A stretch of 64,000 nt of DNA from Leptodactylus fallax (lineage: Eukaryota; Chordata; Amphibia; Anura; Leptodactylidae): positions 930,001 to 994,000 of the forward strand of contig CAMRHE010000197.1 of the NCBI GenBank assembly GCA_947044405.1. Reading direction: 5' to 3'. Both the position numbers and the translations under genes were made by a program. How positions within the stretch are numbered: position 1 is the first letter of the stretch; each line of letters starts with the position of its first letter. Shown here one piece after another: positions 21,302-30,970 of this stretch. The notes beneath the pieces were generated by a model. That model searched no databases. It had not been told where the DNA came from and saw nothing but the letters and a program-made list of their open reading frames with translations.

Positions 21302-21716
21302 CAATGATTGGCTCTGATGAAAATGTTGTGCTGTTGGAAGTTTGAGCACAGATGGACTCTGATGTTCTCTTCCTTTTCTTTCTTCTGTCTTTTTTAAAAG
21401 ACTGGATTAACAGCTCTACTTGGACGGTTGGTATAAAAATCGAGGGTATTGCATTAGGTAGAAGGAGGATTCTCTTTTTGGTCTTCACATAGCAATCAGG
21501 TGTGAAGTGTAGAGAACACAAACGGAACTAGTTGCTAGTGTTCTCCTCCAGATTCTTAGCTGCCATCTGATCCACATCCAAAAATTCTTGCCCCGTCTGT
21601 AGTAGCCACTGTTTTATCCTCTGTTGATTCTTGGAGAATGGATGTAAAATTATTTCTTTTTCTTGACCGTTTCTACCGGTTCTGCTCATGCAGTTTGAAA
21701 TAACGCAATTAGGCAT
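21302..21716 (-). pseudogene. Kolobok transposase N-terminus: THAP DNA-binding domain
   Basis: Starts at ATG 21716 (minus): MPNCVISNCMSR, HPFSKNQQRIKQWLLQTGQ, then CSLHFTPDCY and LPNAIPSIF. This gives the C2CH zinc pattern of a THAP domain (CX4C ... CX2H) with the trailing AVPxxF-like box. An in-frame TAG at 21528-21530 lies just before the RLCSLHF box. A basic KKDRRKKRKR stretch follows. The frame then meets the DIRS at 21301. Confidence 0.82.
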
Positions 21717-21856
21717 CGTAGCGGTTGTGTGGTGTTACTCTAAATAAAGTAGAAATCTAAACATTTTTACCAATAAATCACTGTTACAATATTCATAATT
21801 TGTATTAATAACAGTTTCTTTACATAAAAAAGCTTCACTTTACTACAAGAAATGTA

Positions 21857-23420
21857 CAGTGCCTTGCGAAAGTATTCGGCCCCCTTGAACTTTTCAACCT
21901 TTTGCCACATTTCAGGCTTCAAACATAAGGATATAAAATTTTAATTTTTTGGTGAAGAATCAACAACAAGTGGGACACAATCGTGAAGTGGAACGAAATT
22001 TATTGGATATTTTAAACTTTTGTAAAAAATAAAAAACTGAAACGTGGGGCGTGCCAAATTACTCGGCCCCCTTAAGTTTGTAGCGCCACCTTTTGCTGCG
22101 ATTACAGCTGCAAGTCGCTTGGGGTATGTCTCTATCAGTTTTGCACATCGAGAGACTGAAATTCTTGCCCATTCTTCCTTGGAAAACAGCTTGAGCTCAG
22201 TGAGGTTGGATGGAGAGCATTTGTGAACAGCAGTTTTCAGCTCTTTCCACAGATTCTCGATTGGATTCAGGTCTGGACTTTGACTTGGCCATTCTAACAC
22301 CTGGATACATTTATTTGTGAACCATTCCATTGTAGATTTTGCTTTATGTTTGAGATCATTGTCTTGTTGGAAGAAAAATCTCCGTCCCAGTCTCAGGTCT
22401 TTTGCAGACTCCAACAGGTTTTCTTCCAGAATGGTCCTGTATTTGGCTCCATCCATCTTCCCATCAATTTTAACCATCTTCCCTGTCCCTGCTGAAGAAA
22501 AGCAGGCCCAAACCATGATGCTGCCACCACCATGTTTGACAGTGGGGATGGTGTGTTCAGGGTGATGAGCTGTGTTGCTTTTACGCCAAACATATCGTTT
22601 TGCATTGTGGCCAAAAAGTTCGAATTTGGTTTCATCTGACCAGAGCACCTTCTTCCACATGTTTGATGTGTCTCCCAGGTGGCTTGTGGCAAACTTTAAA
22701 CGAGACTTTTTATGGATATCTTTGAGAAATGGCTTTCTTCTTGCCACTCTTCCATAAAGGCCAGATTTGTGCAGTGTGCCACTGATTGTTGTCCTATGGA
22801 CAAACTCTCCCACCTCAGCTGTAGATCTCTGCAGTTCATCCAGAGTGATCATGGGCCTCTTGGCTGCATCTCTGATCAGTCTTCTCCTTGTTTGAGATGA
22901 AAGTTTAGAGGGACGGCCGGGTCTTGGTAGATTTACAGTGGTCTGATACTCCTTCCATTTCAATATGATCGCTTGCACAGTGCCCCTTGGGATGTTTAAA
23001 GTTTGGGAAATCTTTTTGTATCCAAATCCGGCTTTAAACTTCTCCACAACAGTATCACGGACTTGCCTGGTTTGTTCCTTGGTCTTCATGATGCTCTCTG
23101 CGCTTTAAACAGAACCCTGAGACTATCACAGAGCAGGTGCATTTATACGGAGACTTGATTACACACAGGTGGATTATATTTATCATCATCAGTCATTTAG
23201 GACAACATTGGATCATTCAGAGATCACACCCACTTTTCAGTTTTTTATTTTTTTCAAAAGTTTAAAATAACCAATAAATTTCGTTCCACTTCACAATTGT
23301 GTCCCACTTGTTGTTGATTCTTCACCAAAAAATTAAAATTTTATATCCTTATGTTTAAAGCCTGAAATGTGGCAAAAGGTTGAAAAGTTCAAGGGGGCCG
23401 AATACTTTCGCAAGGCACTA
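21857..23420 (-). mobile_element. Tc1/mariner element, family A, complete
   Basis: 1564 bases between TA (21855-56) and TA (23421-22). The termini are CAGTGCCTTGCGAAAGT and its inverse, with inverted repeats of roughly 200 bases. It carries one open transposase frame. A deletion derivative of the same family is at 53865-54796. It lies just outside the Kolobok N-terminus. Confidence 0.92.
21941..23089 (-). CDS. Tc1-like transposase (DD34E), open frame
   Basis: 382 codons, ATG at 23089. It would cut and paste the element at TA sites. The N-terminal paired-like HTH region (YKKISQTLNIPRGTVQAIIL) and GRPSKLS linker are followed by the catalytic Asp in WSDETKFELFG, QQDND, and Glu in [11 protein letters not shown]. 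There are 34 residues between the last two. The conserved DNDPKH reads DNDLKH. The C-terminus runs on past the usual GGAT ending into the inverted repeat, so the original stop may be lost. There is no internal stop, which is unusual for an element this diverged from the 53865 copy. Confidence 0.88.
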   Translation of the reverse strand: MKTKEQTRQVRDTVVEKFKAGFGYKKISQTLNIPRGTVQAIILKWKEYQTTVNLPRPGRPSKLSSQTRRRLIRDAAKRPMITLDELQRSTAEVGEFVHRTTISGTLHKSGLYGRVARRKPFLKDIHKKSRLKFATSHLGDTSNMWKKVLWSDETKFELFGHNAKRYVWRKSNTAHHPEHTIPTVKHGGGSIMVWACFSSAGTGKMVKIDGKMDGAKYRTILEENLLESAKDLRLGRRFFFQQDNDLKHKAKSTMEWFTNKCIQVLEWPSQSPDLNPIENLWKELKTAVHKCSPSNLTELKLFSKEEWARISVSRCAKLIETYPKRLAAVIAAKGGATNLRGPSNLARPTFQFFIFYKSLKYPINFVPLHDCVPLVVDSSPKN

Positions 23421-23794
23421 TATGTTTTGTGTATGTATATATATTGGTTTCCCTGGACGAAGCAGCGGACAAAACGCGCGTTGGGGCAAAGTATTGATCA
23501 CTCAGGCTACAGCTTTACTTTGGTCATTCAGGTATATATTGTATTCCATATTGAGTTGTCTCACTTACGTGCATTGGTCACTTTATTTACATGGACAATA
23601 TACTTCCTGTGGTCTACTGTTTGGTACCTGGTCTCTACATTTATACATTTACCCTGAGTGATATATGTTATTCTATGTGGTTAGTTCTCCTCCATTTATG
23701 TGTTGATTTTATTGTATGTAATGTTTAAATAAAATGTATACCTTTTTATACAATTTTTTTCGATGTGTCTACAATTCATATATACTGTATGTAT

Positions 23795-23828
<34 letters not shown>
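23421..23828 (+). other. Non-coding repeat with hammerhead-like relic
   Basis: CCCTGGACGAAGCAGCGGAC... at 23451-23487 resembles a dispersed frog repeat of form CTGANGA-stem-GAAAC-GCG. A tail ends in AATAAAATGTATACC near 23730. No coding is seen. The similarity to hammerhead ribozymes of Penelope-like elements is an inference and the core is decayed. Confidence 0.35.

Positions 23829-23850
<22 letters not shown>
23798..23850 (+). repeat. (TA)n(CA)n microsatellite
   Basis: About 30 bases of alternating TA followed by CA repeats; the CA part merges with the start of the next Tc1 element. Confidence 0.9.
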
Positions 23851-23851
<1 letters not shown>

Positions 23852-25159
23852 TGGACAAAATTGTTGGTACCCCTCGTTTAATGACGTTTAATGAAATAAA
23901 AACCCACAATGGTCACAGAAATAACTTGAATCTGACAAAAGTAATAATATATAAAAATTCTATGAAAATTAACAAATGAAAGTTAGACATTGCTTTTCAA
24001 CCATGCTTCAACAGAATTTTTAAAAAAAGAAAACTCATGAAACAGGCCTGGACAGAAATGATGGTTCCCTTAACTTAATATTTTATTGCACAACCTTTTG
24101 AGGCAATCACTGCAATCAAACGATTCCTGTAACTCTCAATGAGACTTCTGCACCTCTCAACGGGTATTTTGGCCCACTCCTCATGAGCAAACTGCTCCAG
24201 TTGTCTTGGGTTTGAAGGGTGTTTTTTCCAGACGGCATGTTTCAGCTCCTTCCAAAGATGCTCAATAGGATTTAGGTCAGGGCTCATAGAATGCCACTTC
24301 AGAATAGTCCAATGTTTTCCTCTTAGCCATTCTTGGGTGTTTTTAGCTGTGTGTTTTGGGTCATTATCCTGTTACAAGACCCATGACCTGCGACTGAGAC
24401 CAAGCTTTCTGACACTGGGCAACACATTTCTCTCTAGAATCCCTTGATAGTCTTGAGATTTCATTGTACCCTGCACAGTTTCAAGACTGTGTTCAACACT
24501 GATGTTCCTTGAGCTTCAAGTTCACCTTTAATATCTTTAGAAGTTTTTCTGGGCACTTTTGTTACCATTCGTATTATCCTTCTCTTTGATTTGTCATCAA
24601 TTTTCCTCCTGCGCCCATGTCCAGGTAGGTTGGCTACAGTCCCATGGATCTTAAATTTCTGAATAATATGTGCAACTGTAGTCAAAGGAACATCAAGCTG
24701 CTTGGAGATGGTCTTATAACCTTTACCTTTAACATGCTTGTCTATAATTTTCTTTCTAAGCTCCTGAGACAACTCTTTCCTTCGCTTCCTCTGGTCCATG
24801 TTGAGTGTGGTACTCACCATGTCACCAAACAGCACAGTGAGTATCTGTAGCCCTATATCCAGGCCCACTGACTAATTACAAGATTGTAGACACCTGTAAT
24901 GCTAATTTGTGGACGCACCTTGATTTAGGTCACATTATTTTCAGGGGTACCATCATTTCTGTCCAGGCCTGTTTCATGAGTTTTTTTTTAAAATTCTGTT
25001 GAAGCATGGTTGAAAAGCAATGTCTGACTTTCATTTGTTCATTCATTTTCATATAACTTTTATATATTATTACTTTTGTCAGATTCAAGTTATTTCTGGG
25101 ACCATTGTGGGTTCATTAAATGAGGGGTACCAACAATTTTGTCCACGTGTGTGTGTGTG
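23830..25159 (-). mobile_element. Tc1/mariner element, family B, internally deleted
   Basis: Inverted ends (CATGGACAAAATTGTTGGTA and its inverse) sit within CA/TG runs, with TA on each side. The body is 1.33 kb. The transposase has lost the segment containing the first catalytic Asp, so the copy is non-autonomous. Confidence 0.82.
24075..24868 (-). pseudogene. Tc1-like transposase remnant, family B
   Basis: The N-terminal part (24868-24461) keeps the HTH region (LRKKIIDKHVKGKGYKTISK, VPLTTVAHII). The C-terminal part (24287-24075) keeps [16 protein letters not shown] and ends VIASKGCAIKY. Between them lies a deletion of several hundred bases plus frame changes. It cannot catalyse transposition. 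Confidence 0.85.
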
Positions 25160-25165
25160 TATATA

Positions 25166-26806
25166 CAGTCATATGAAAAAGTTTGGGCACCCCTATTAAT
25201 CTTAATCATTTTTAGTTCTAAATATTTGGGTGTTTGCAACAGCCAGTTCAATTTGATATATCTAATAACTGATGGACACAGTAATATTTCAGGATTGAAA
25301 TGAGGTTTATTGTACTAACAGAAAATGTGCAATATGCATTAAACCAAAATTTGACCGGTGCAAAAATTTGGGTACCCTTATCATTTTATTGATTTGAATA
25401 CTCCTAACTACTTTTTACTGACTTACTGAAGCACAAAATTGGTTTTGTAACCTCACTGAGCTTTGAACTTCATAGCCAGGTGTATCCAATCATGAGAAAA
25501 GGTATTTAAGGTGGCCAATTGCAAGTTGTTCTCCTATTTGAATCTCCTCTGAAGAGTGGCATCATGGGCTCCTCAAAACAACTCTCAAATCATCTGAAAA
25601 CAAAGATTGTTCAACATAGTTGTTCAGGGGAAGGATACAAAAAGTTGTCTCAGAGATTTAACCTGTCAGTTTCCACTGTGAGGAACATAGTAAGGAAATG
25701 GAAGACCACAGGGACAGTTCTTGTTAAGCCCAGAAGTGGCAGGCTAAGAAAAATATCAGAAAGGCAGAGAAGAAGAATGGTGAGAACAGTCAAGGACAAT
25801 CCACAGACCACCTCCAAAGAGTCCATCTTGCTGCAGATGGTGTCACTGTGCATCGGTCAACAATACAGCACACTTTGCACAAGGAGAAGCTGTATGGGAG
25901 AGTGATGCGAAAGAAGCCATTTCTGAAAGCACGCCACAAACAGAGTCGCCTGAGGTATGCAAAAGCACATTTGGACAAGCCAGCTTCATTTTGGAAGAAG
26001 GTCCTGTGGACTGATGAAACAAAGATTGAGTTGTTTGGTCATACAAAAAGGCGTTATGCATGGCGTCAAAAAACACAGCATTCCAAGAAAAACACTTGCT
26101 ACCCACTGTAAAATTTGGTGGAGGTTCCATCATGCTTTGGGGCTGTGTGGCCAATGCCGGCACCGGGAATCTTGTTAAAGTTGAGGGTCGCATGGATTCA
26201 ACTCAGTATCAGCAGATTCTTGAGAATAATGTACAAGAATCAGTGACGAATTTGAAGTTACGCCGGGGATGGATATTTCAGCAAGACAATGATCCAAAAC
26301 ACAGCTCCAAATCTACTCAGGCATTCATGCAGAGGAACAATTACAATGTTCTGGAATGGCCATCCCAGTCCCCAAACATGAATATCATTGAACATCTGTG
26401 GGATAATTTGAAGCGGGCTGTCCATGCTCGGCGACCATCAAACTTAACTGAACTGGAATTGTTTTGTAAAGAGGAATGGTCAAAAATACCTTCATCCAGG
26501 ATCCAGGAACTGATTAAAAGCTACAGGAAGCGACTAGAGGCTGTTATTTTTGCAAAAGGAGGATCTACTAAATATTAATGTCACTTTTCTGTTGAGGTGC
26601 CCATACTTTTGCACCGGTCAAATTTTGGTTTAATGCATATTGCACATTTTCTGTTAGTACAATAAACCTCATTTCAATCCTGAAATATTACTGTGTCCAT
26701 CAGTTATTAGATATATCAAATTGAAATGGCTGTTGCAAACATCCAAATATTTAGAACTAAAAATGATTAAGATTAATAGGGGTGCCCAAACTTTTTCATA
26801 TGAATG
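25166..26806 (+). mobile_element. Tc1/mariner element, family C, copy 1
   Basis: 1641 bases between TA sites, termini CAGTCATATGAAAAAGTTTG with inverted repeats of about 200 bases. It is nearly identical, in opposite orientation, to the copy at 52007-53655. The last bases of the right end read GAATG instead of GACTG. Confidence 0.92.
25564..26578 (+). pseudogene. Tc1-like transposase, family C, two frameshifts
   Basis: Same protein as at 52235-53257, but with a deletion of about 7 bases near 25818 and a one-base loss near 26068. There is also a change of the conserved SPDLN to SPNMN next to the catalytic Glu. WTDETKIELFG and QQDNDPKHSS are still readable. Confidence 0.9.
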
Positions 26807-27478
26807 TATATAATATATATGCATATAAAATCCAAAAATAATAATCATGAAAAATTCCAATAATTATAAAAGACTTAATAAAGCATTTAATAAACGAAGC
26901 ATAATTTATATATTATTCCTGTATAGTCTTTACAATTAAAAAATATAATGGATATAAACAAAGGTGTCACGGATAAAACAAACCTAGAAAAAAAAAAATT
27001 AAAACATTTTAGAATAAAAATTAGGAAACACAATTACATTGTCATTTGTTTAATGACATTTATTGCTTACATCATCCACAATCACATTTAGTACAAAGAA
27101 CAAATGTAAACTTCATTATCTTACTTACCAAAGCTGATCCGTACACAACAAATCTCCAAAAAAATACAGATAAAGAGAATTCCTGAAATAAAAAAATAAA
27201 AAAATCACATATGATATAAAATTAAATCAAATTATATTTTTATGCTTGTTTAAATTAAAAAAAAATAAATTTGGTACAATTACCTTATTTCCTATCTCGT
27301 CACAAATGTCATTAATGTTTTAGTAGATGTTTTCGAAAAACAAGATGTAAAAATCCTGTATTATGCGTGATAATTATTTTAAAAATGAATAATTCACATA
27401 GTGTAGAAAGTCACAAACATACTTTAAAAAAAAAAAAAAAAAAAAGCTGGCATATAAAGCAACACAGCATACTCATAC
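26807..27478. other. AT-rich non-coding stretch
   Basis: Very AT-rich, with several poly(A) runs including about 20 A near 27425-27445. No coding, terminal repeats or known motif seen. Confidence 0.6.
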
Positions 27479-27482
27479 TTAA

Positions 27483-28461
27483 CCACTTCCATACAAGATG
27501 CTTTACCCCCCCCCCCCCCCTTCCAGACCAGACACAGTTTCAGGTTTTTTGTATGTGCAGTTTTGAGGGCTGTAACATTTTTATCATTTGCATTATTCAA
27601 CTAATTTCTGTGTCTTTTTTCGGTGACACATAGGGCTTTATTTTTACGCTGTTTTTATTTTTCCATGTGTTTTAATTTTTTTTTATATCCGGGAAATTCT
27701 AAACAAAAGAGGAGGGAAAACATGTCCGTTTTTCACTTTTTTTTATTTAAGAACACAAAGTGCTACTAAAAAACTTTTAAAATAGTTTTTCCTCTCCGTT
27801 ACGGTAACTTTTACTTTTTATGGTGTTGTCGGGGGGTGGGGCTATGACCTGTAATAAGGGCGTGTTATTGGCGTATTATTTTATTTATTTTTAAATTATT
27901 TTATTTATATTTTTTTATTTTACTTTTCTATTACTTTTTTTTACATTTTTTTTTTTACATTGTGTCCCAATAAGGTCATAATAGACCTTTGAGGACATCT
28001 GATCACTGTTTTTTTTTAGTTGGGGAGGCTGATTTCCCCTGTAGCTGGGGCTGGTACATTTAGCCCCAGTTACAGGAGGAATACAGCCTCCTGCACGTCT
28101 TTTACACATAACTATAGAGCTGATATGGGTCCTGTAGGACCCAGCAGCTCTTGAAGATGCTGCACCTGGCGGATCACATGACTGCCGGGTCAGAGGGCGG
28201 CCGCAAGATGGCGGCTGCCATAGCGCTGTATACAGCGCTCATTAAGCGCTGTATACACAGCGATTGGGAAGACAGGGAAGGTAATAAACTTTCCCTGTCT
28301 TCTCTCTGGGAGCTCCGGCTGAAGTTACAGCCGGCTCCCAGTTTCAGTAGCTGCACGATCTCGTGCAGCTGCTGAGTTCTGCTTGGATGTACCGGTACAT
28401 CCTTGCAGTAATAAACAACCACCACTTGGATGTATATACTCTATGGGCGGTACGGAAGTGG
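27483..28461 (+). mobile_element. TTAA-flanked non-autonomous DNA element, copy 1
   Basis: TTAA occurs on both sides (27479-27482 and 28462-28465), with inverted ends CCACTTCCATAC and GTACGGAAGTGG. There is no coding. It contains a C-run (about 27507), AT-rich middle, an inverted CAGCGCTGTATACAGCGCTC segment and a GGGAGCTCCGGCTGAAGTTA hairpin. A second copy, inverted, is at 61408-63863. TTAA duplication fits piggyBac or Kolobok machinery; the ends do not decide which. Confidence 0.78.
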
Positions 28462-28465
28462 TTAA

Positions 28466-28954
28466 CAAAGGTGCTACAAATAGTGTAACTTCTTATTTGA
28501 TACAAATTTATGAGGAATAAATGATATACATATAATGCAGTCGGTGTGGTCAATAAATTAACTTGTTTTCAATTGACAACATAAATTTTCAAATGGGAAA
28601 AACCTGTAATGGCATTCTAAATGTAACAGCTATACTTACAAAATGTAATGTGTAATAAGGAAAGATCCAAAAATATGTGTACAAAGTTGAAGACTATAAA
28701 GCAAAAAAAAGGTAAATTCATCATATATAGTACATAAATATGTATTTTTTTAAATTGTGTTTTGGAAAGAGTTTAGATACCTTATCACTGTTGGGTGACA
28801 ATTGTGACAAAGCCAACTTTAGCTTTTTCACTATAAAGTAACAAAAGTCCTGTTGAAAGAAGCATGATGACAATTTATTGCAATGTTTGGTAATGCCTTT
28901 GTGAAAAGAAAAAAAAATAATGGAAAATGTGCATACCAATCGACAAAAACCAAG
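28466..28954. other. Unassigned AT-rich sequence
   Basis: No coding or repeat structure recognised. Confidence 0.5.
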
Positions 28955-30290
28955 ACAGCATGACTAAAAAGATGCCAGGATAACAGCAGGTCCAGAAAGT
29001 ACAATGCCCCATAACAACCATCACAGCATGGCAGCATGACTAAAAAGAGACATATGCCAGCATCGGCGGATTGGCAGGACTGATGAGTGTCTGGCATGCT
29101 AACAAGCATGATGTCACACAGGCCAATACTGTAAGAAGATGCATGCCAAACAGGCTATCTTCTCATGTCAGGATAACAGCAGGTCCAGAAAGTACAATGC
29201 CCCATAACAACCATCTCAGCATTACTAAAAAAGACATATGCCAGCATGGGTGGATTGGCATGCCACGTTATTTTATAAGCCTGAAGGCATGACAGGTTAT
29301 TTGTAACCCCTTTGAAAGGAATGGCACGTTCATGCAAGAGTAATGTAATGTCTCTGCCTGTTCGGGTCTCTGCGCCACCCTCTGCTCGCATGCTGCGGCG
29401 CAGGAGGCGTATTCAGTTTGATTCTTTGCTTAAGGTTCTTGTTGCTCAGTCTGAACACTGTTCTAGACTATGTAATTGATTTCAGCCACACCCGTCTCCT
29501 GCACCTTGTTTCTTTCAGCTCCTCAATAGTTAATCTTAGCCTTGCCTGAGTGATTGACGGTCTGTCTACCTATCAAGTCTGGGACAGGTCATGACTTGCT
29601 ATAAACAGGTCATCAGCCCTCACATGGTCGCTGGATATTGAGATTCTGTATTGTGACTTTGTCCCTGCTAGCTCCTTTTCTGCTATTACCTGTATTCCTA
29701 TTCCTGACCTCTGGCTTTTACTTTGACTATTCTCTTGGATTTTGATTCTGTACTGCATGGCTTGACTGTTACTGACCCCTTGGCTAGCTGACCTCCCTTT
29801 TGTTGTCATTTGTCCTGTCTGCATTCTGTGTTGTCACTTATTCAGAGTAGGGACCAGCTCCAAGTTGTCAACTGTCACCTAGGACAGTTAGGCAAGAGGC
29901 AGGGCCAGTGGGGGGGGGGGGGTTCAGTTTTAGGGCTCACAGTCTTGTTGTGCCCCTCCCCCCAGGGTTCTGCAGTAGCACTGGGGAATTGTTCAACTGC
30001 CAAATCCCTTACAACTAATAATTTGCTATGCCAGCATGTCTTGACGGCATGTCATGTTATTAGTCCGACATGCTGGCATAGCATGTTATTAGTCTTGCAT
30101 GAAGGCATGACTCATTAGTCTGGCATTTTGGCATGCCATGCCTACAGGCAGGTAAAATAATGTGCCAGGACTTCCTGCTGGCATAATAACATGCCATGCT
30201 TTCATGCTGGCATAATAATAATATTATTTTGCCAGTATGAAGGCATGGCATGCCACCATGCCTGCATGATATGCCACAAAGATGCCCGAA
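28955..30290. repeat. CATGCC/GGCATG-rich degenerate repeat, split by a solo LTR
   Basis: Two arms (28955-29343 and 30014-30290) are built from imperfect GGCATG, CATGCC and TGCCAGCATG units, many palindromic. In the left arm a unit of about 100 bases beginning AGGATAACAGCAGGTCCAGA occurs twice (about 28976 and 29170). The origin is unknown. Confidence 0.7.
29344..30013 (+). mobile_element. Solo LTR, gypsy-like
   Basis: TGTAATGTCTCTGCC...CCCTTACA, 670 bases, inserted in the CATGCC-rich repeat. The flanks AGTAA and ACTAA may be a decayed 5-bp duplication. A related copy starts at 61176 (TGTAACATCTTTGCC). The CTGACC/TTGACT-rich 3' half resembles amphibian gypsy LTRs. A run of about 13 G lies at 29910. 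Confidence 0.6.
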
Positions 30291-30968
30291 ATGCCAGATT
30301 CTGTACCTTTCTTGGATCTTGTTGGTGGTCAGTGGGTCAGACAGGGAAGTGACGTCTTCAGCGTCTTATTCCTCTGGCTTACTCTTCCTCTGGATTCTTC
30401 TTCCTCAGGAATCTTCTTCCTCAGAAGTCTTCTATCACCGGCGTCTTCTCTTGCCGGGGTATGTTGAAGCAATGCTCCTCTCTCTTAGCTGGCTTGAGGT
30501 GTATTACATAGCGTCGCGTGACTATAACATCAGAAGTGAACGCTATGCACCATGGGAACTGCCAGCGACCATGCGCAGAGTGCAAAATTCTCCAGCGGAC
30601 TGAAAGGAGAATCTGAAAGGATGCCTGGGGATAACTAAGCAGGCATGGGATTTCTAGCCTGCTAGCTAGCGTGCCCGGACTGAAACTGATGAATAAGCCG
30701 GACTGTTCTCGGCTGAACAGCGCTTATCGGATCTTTCTCATCTAATTTACATGCAAGGCGGGAAAAGTTAAGGTACAAAATTAAAAACAAGGGGGGCTTT
30801 TCAGACATTATTTTGCTGGATCTATAATGTAAGTTTTCACATTTTGACTGTAATGTATTTACTTTGGGTCTAAAAAGGAGGTGATAGGTTCCCTTTAAGA
30901 AAAAGATTTTTCACTAACAGGACTGTCTGTCAGTAAACAGCTATGTTTAAACCCTCTGCATACATATG
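30291..30968. other. Unassigned non-coding sequence
   Basis: CTTCTTCCTC-rich segment (30370-30430), then moderately GC-rich sequence ending in GGTGATAGGTTCCCTTTAAG. No gene seen. Confidence 0.5.
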
Positions 30969-30970
30969 TA

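Larger units (their letters stand above)
10246..21854 (-). mobile_element. Kolobok DNA transposon remnant, split by three insertions
   Basis: Minus-strand transposase pieces occur in correct order: THAP domain (21716-21302), middle (16103-15864), and catalytic plus C-terminal parts (11697-10255). Between them lie a DIRS element and a LINE, and the C-terminal end is cut by the LTR element ending at 10245. Skipping the DIRS at its ATT site, and the LINE between its 11-bp duplications, restores continuous coding. Kolobok elements (known from Xenopus and others) encode a THAP domain plus an RNase H-like transposase and use TTAA targets. The terminal repeats were not located; the right border near 21.8 kb is a guess. 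Confidence 0.72.

Noticed and set aside
23798..23850. CRISPR-like regular repeats
   Set aside because: A simple TA/CA microsatellite in a eukaryotic genome; no spacers or repeats of CRISPR type anywhere in the window.
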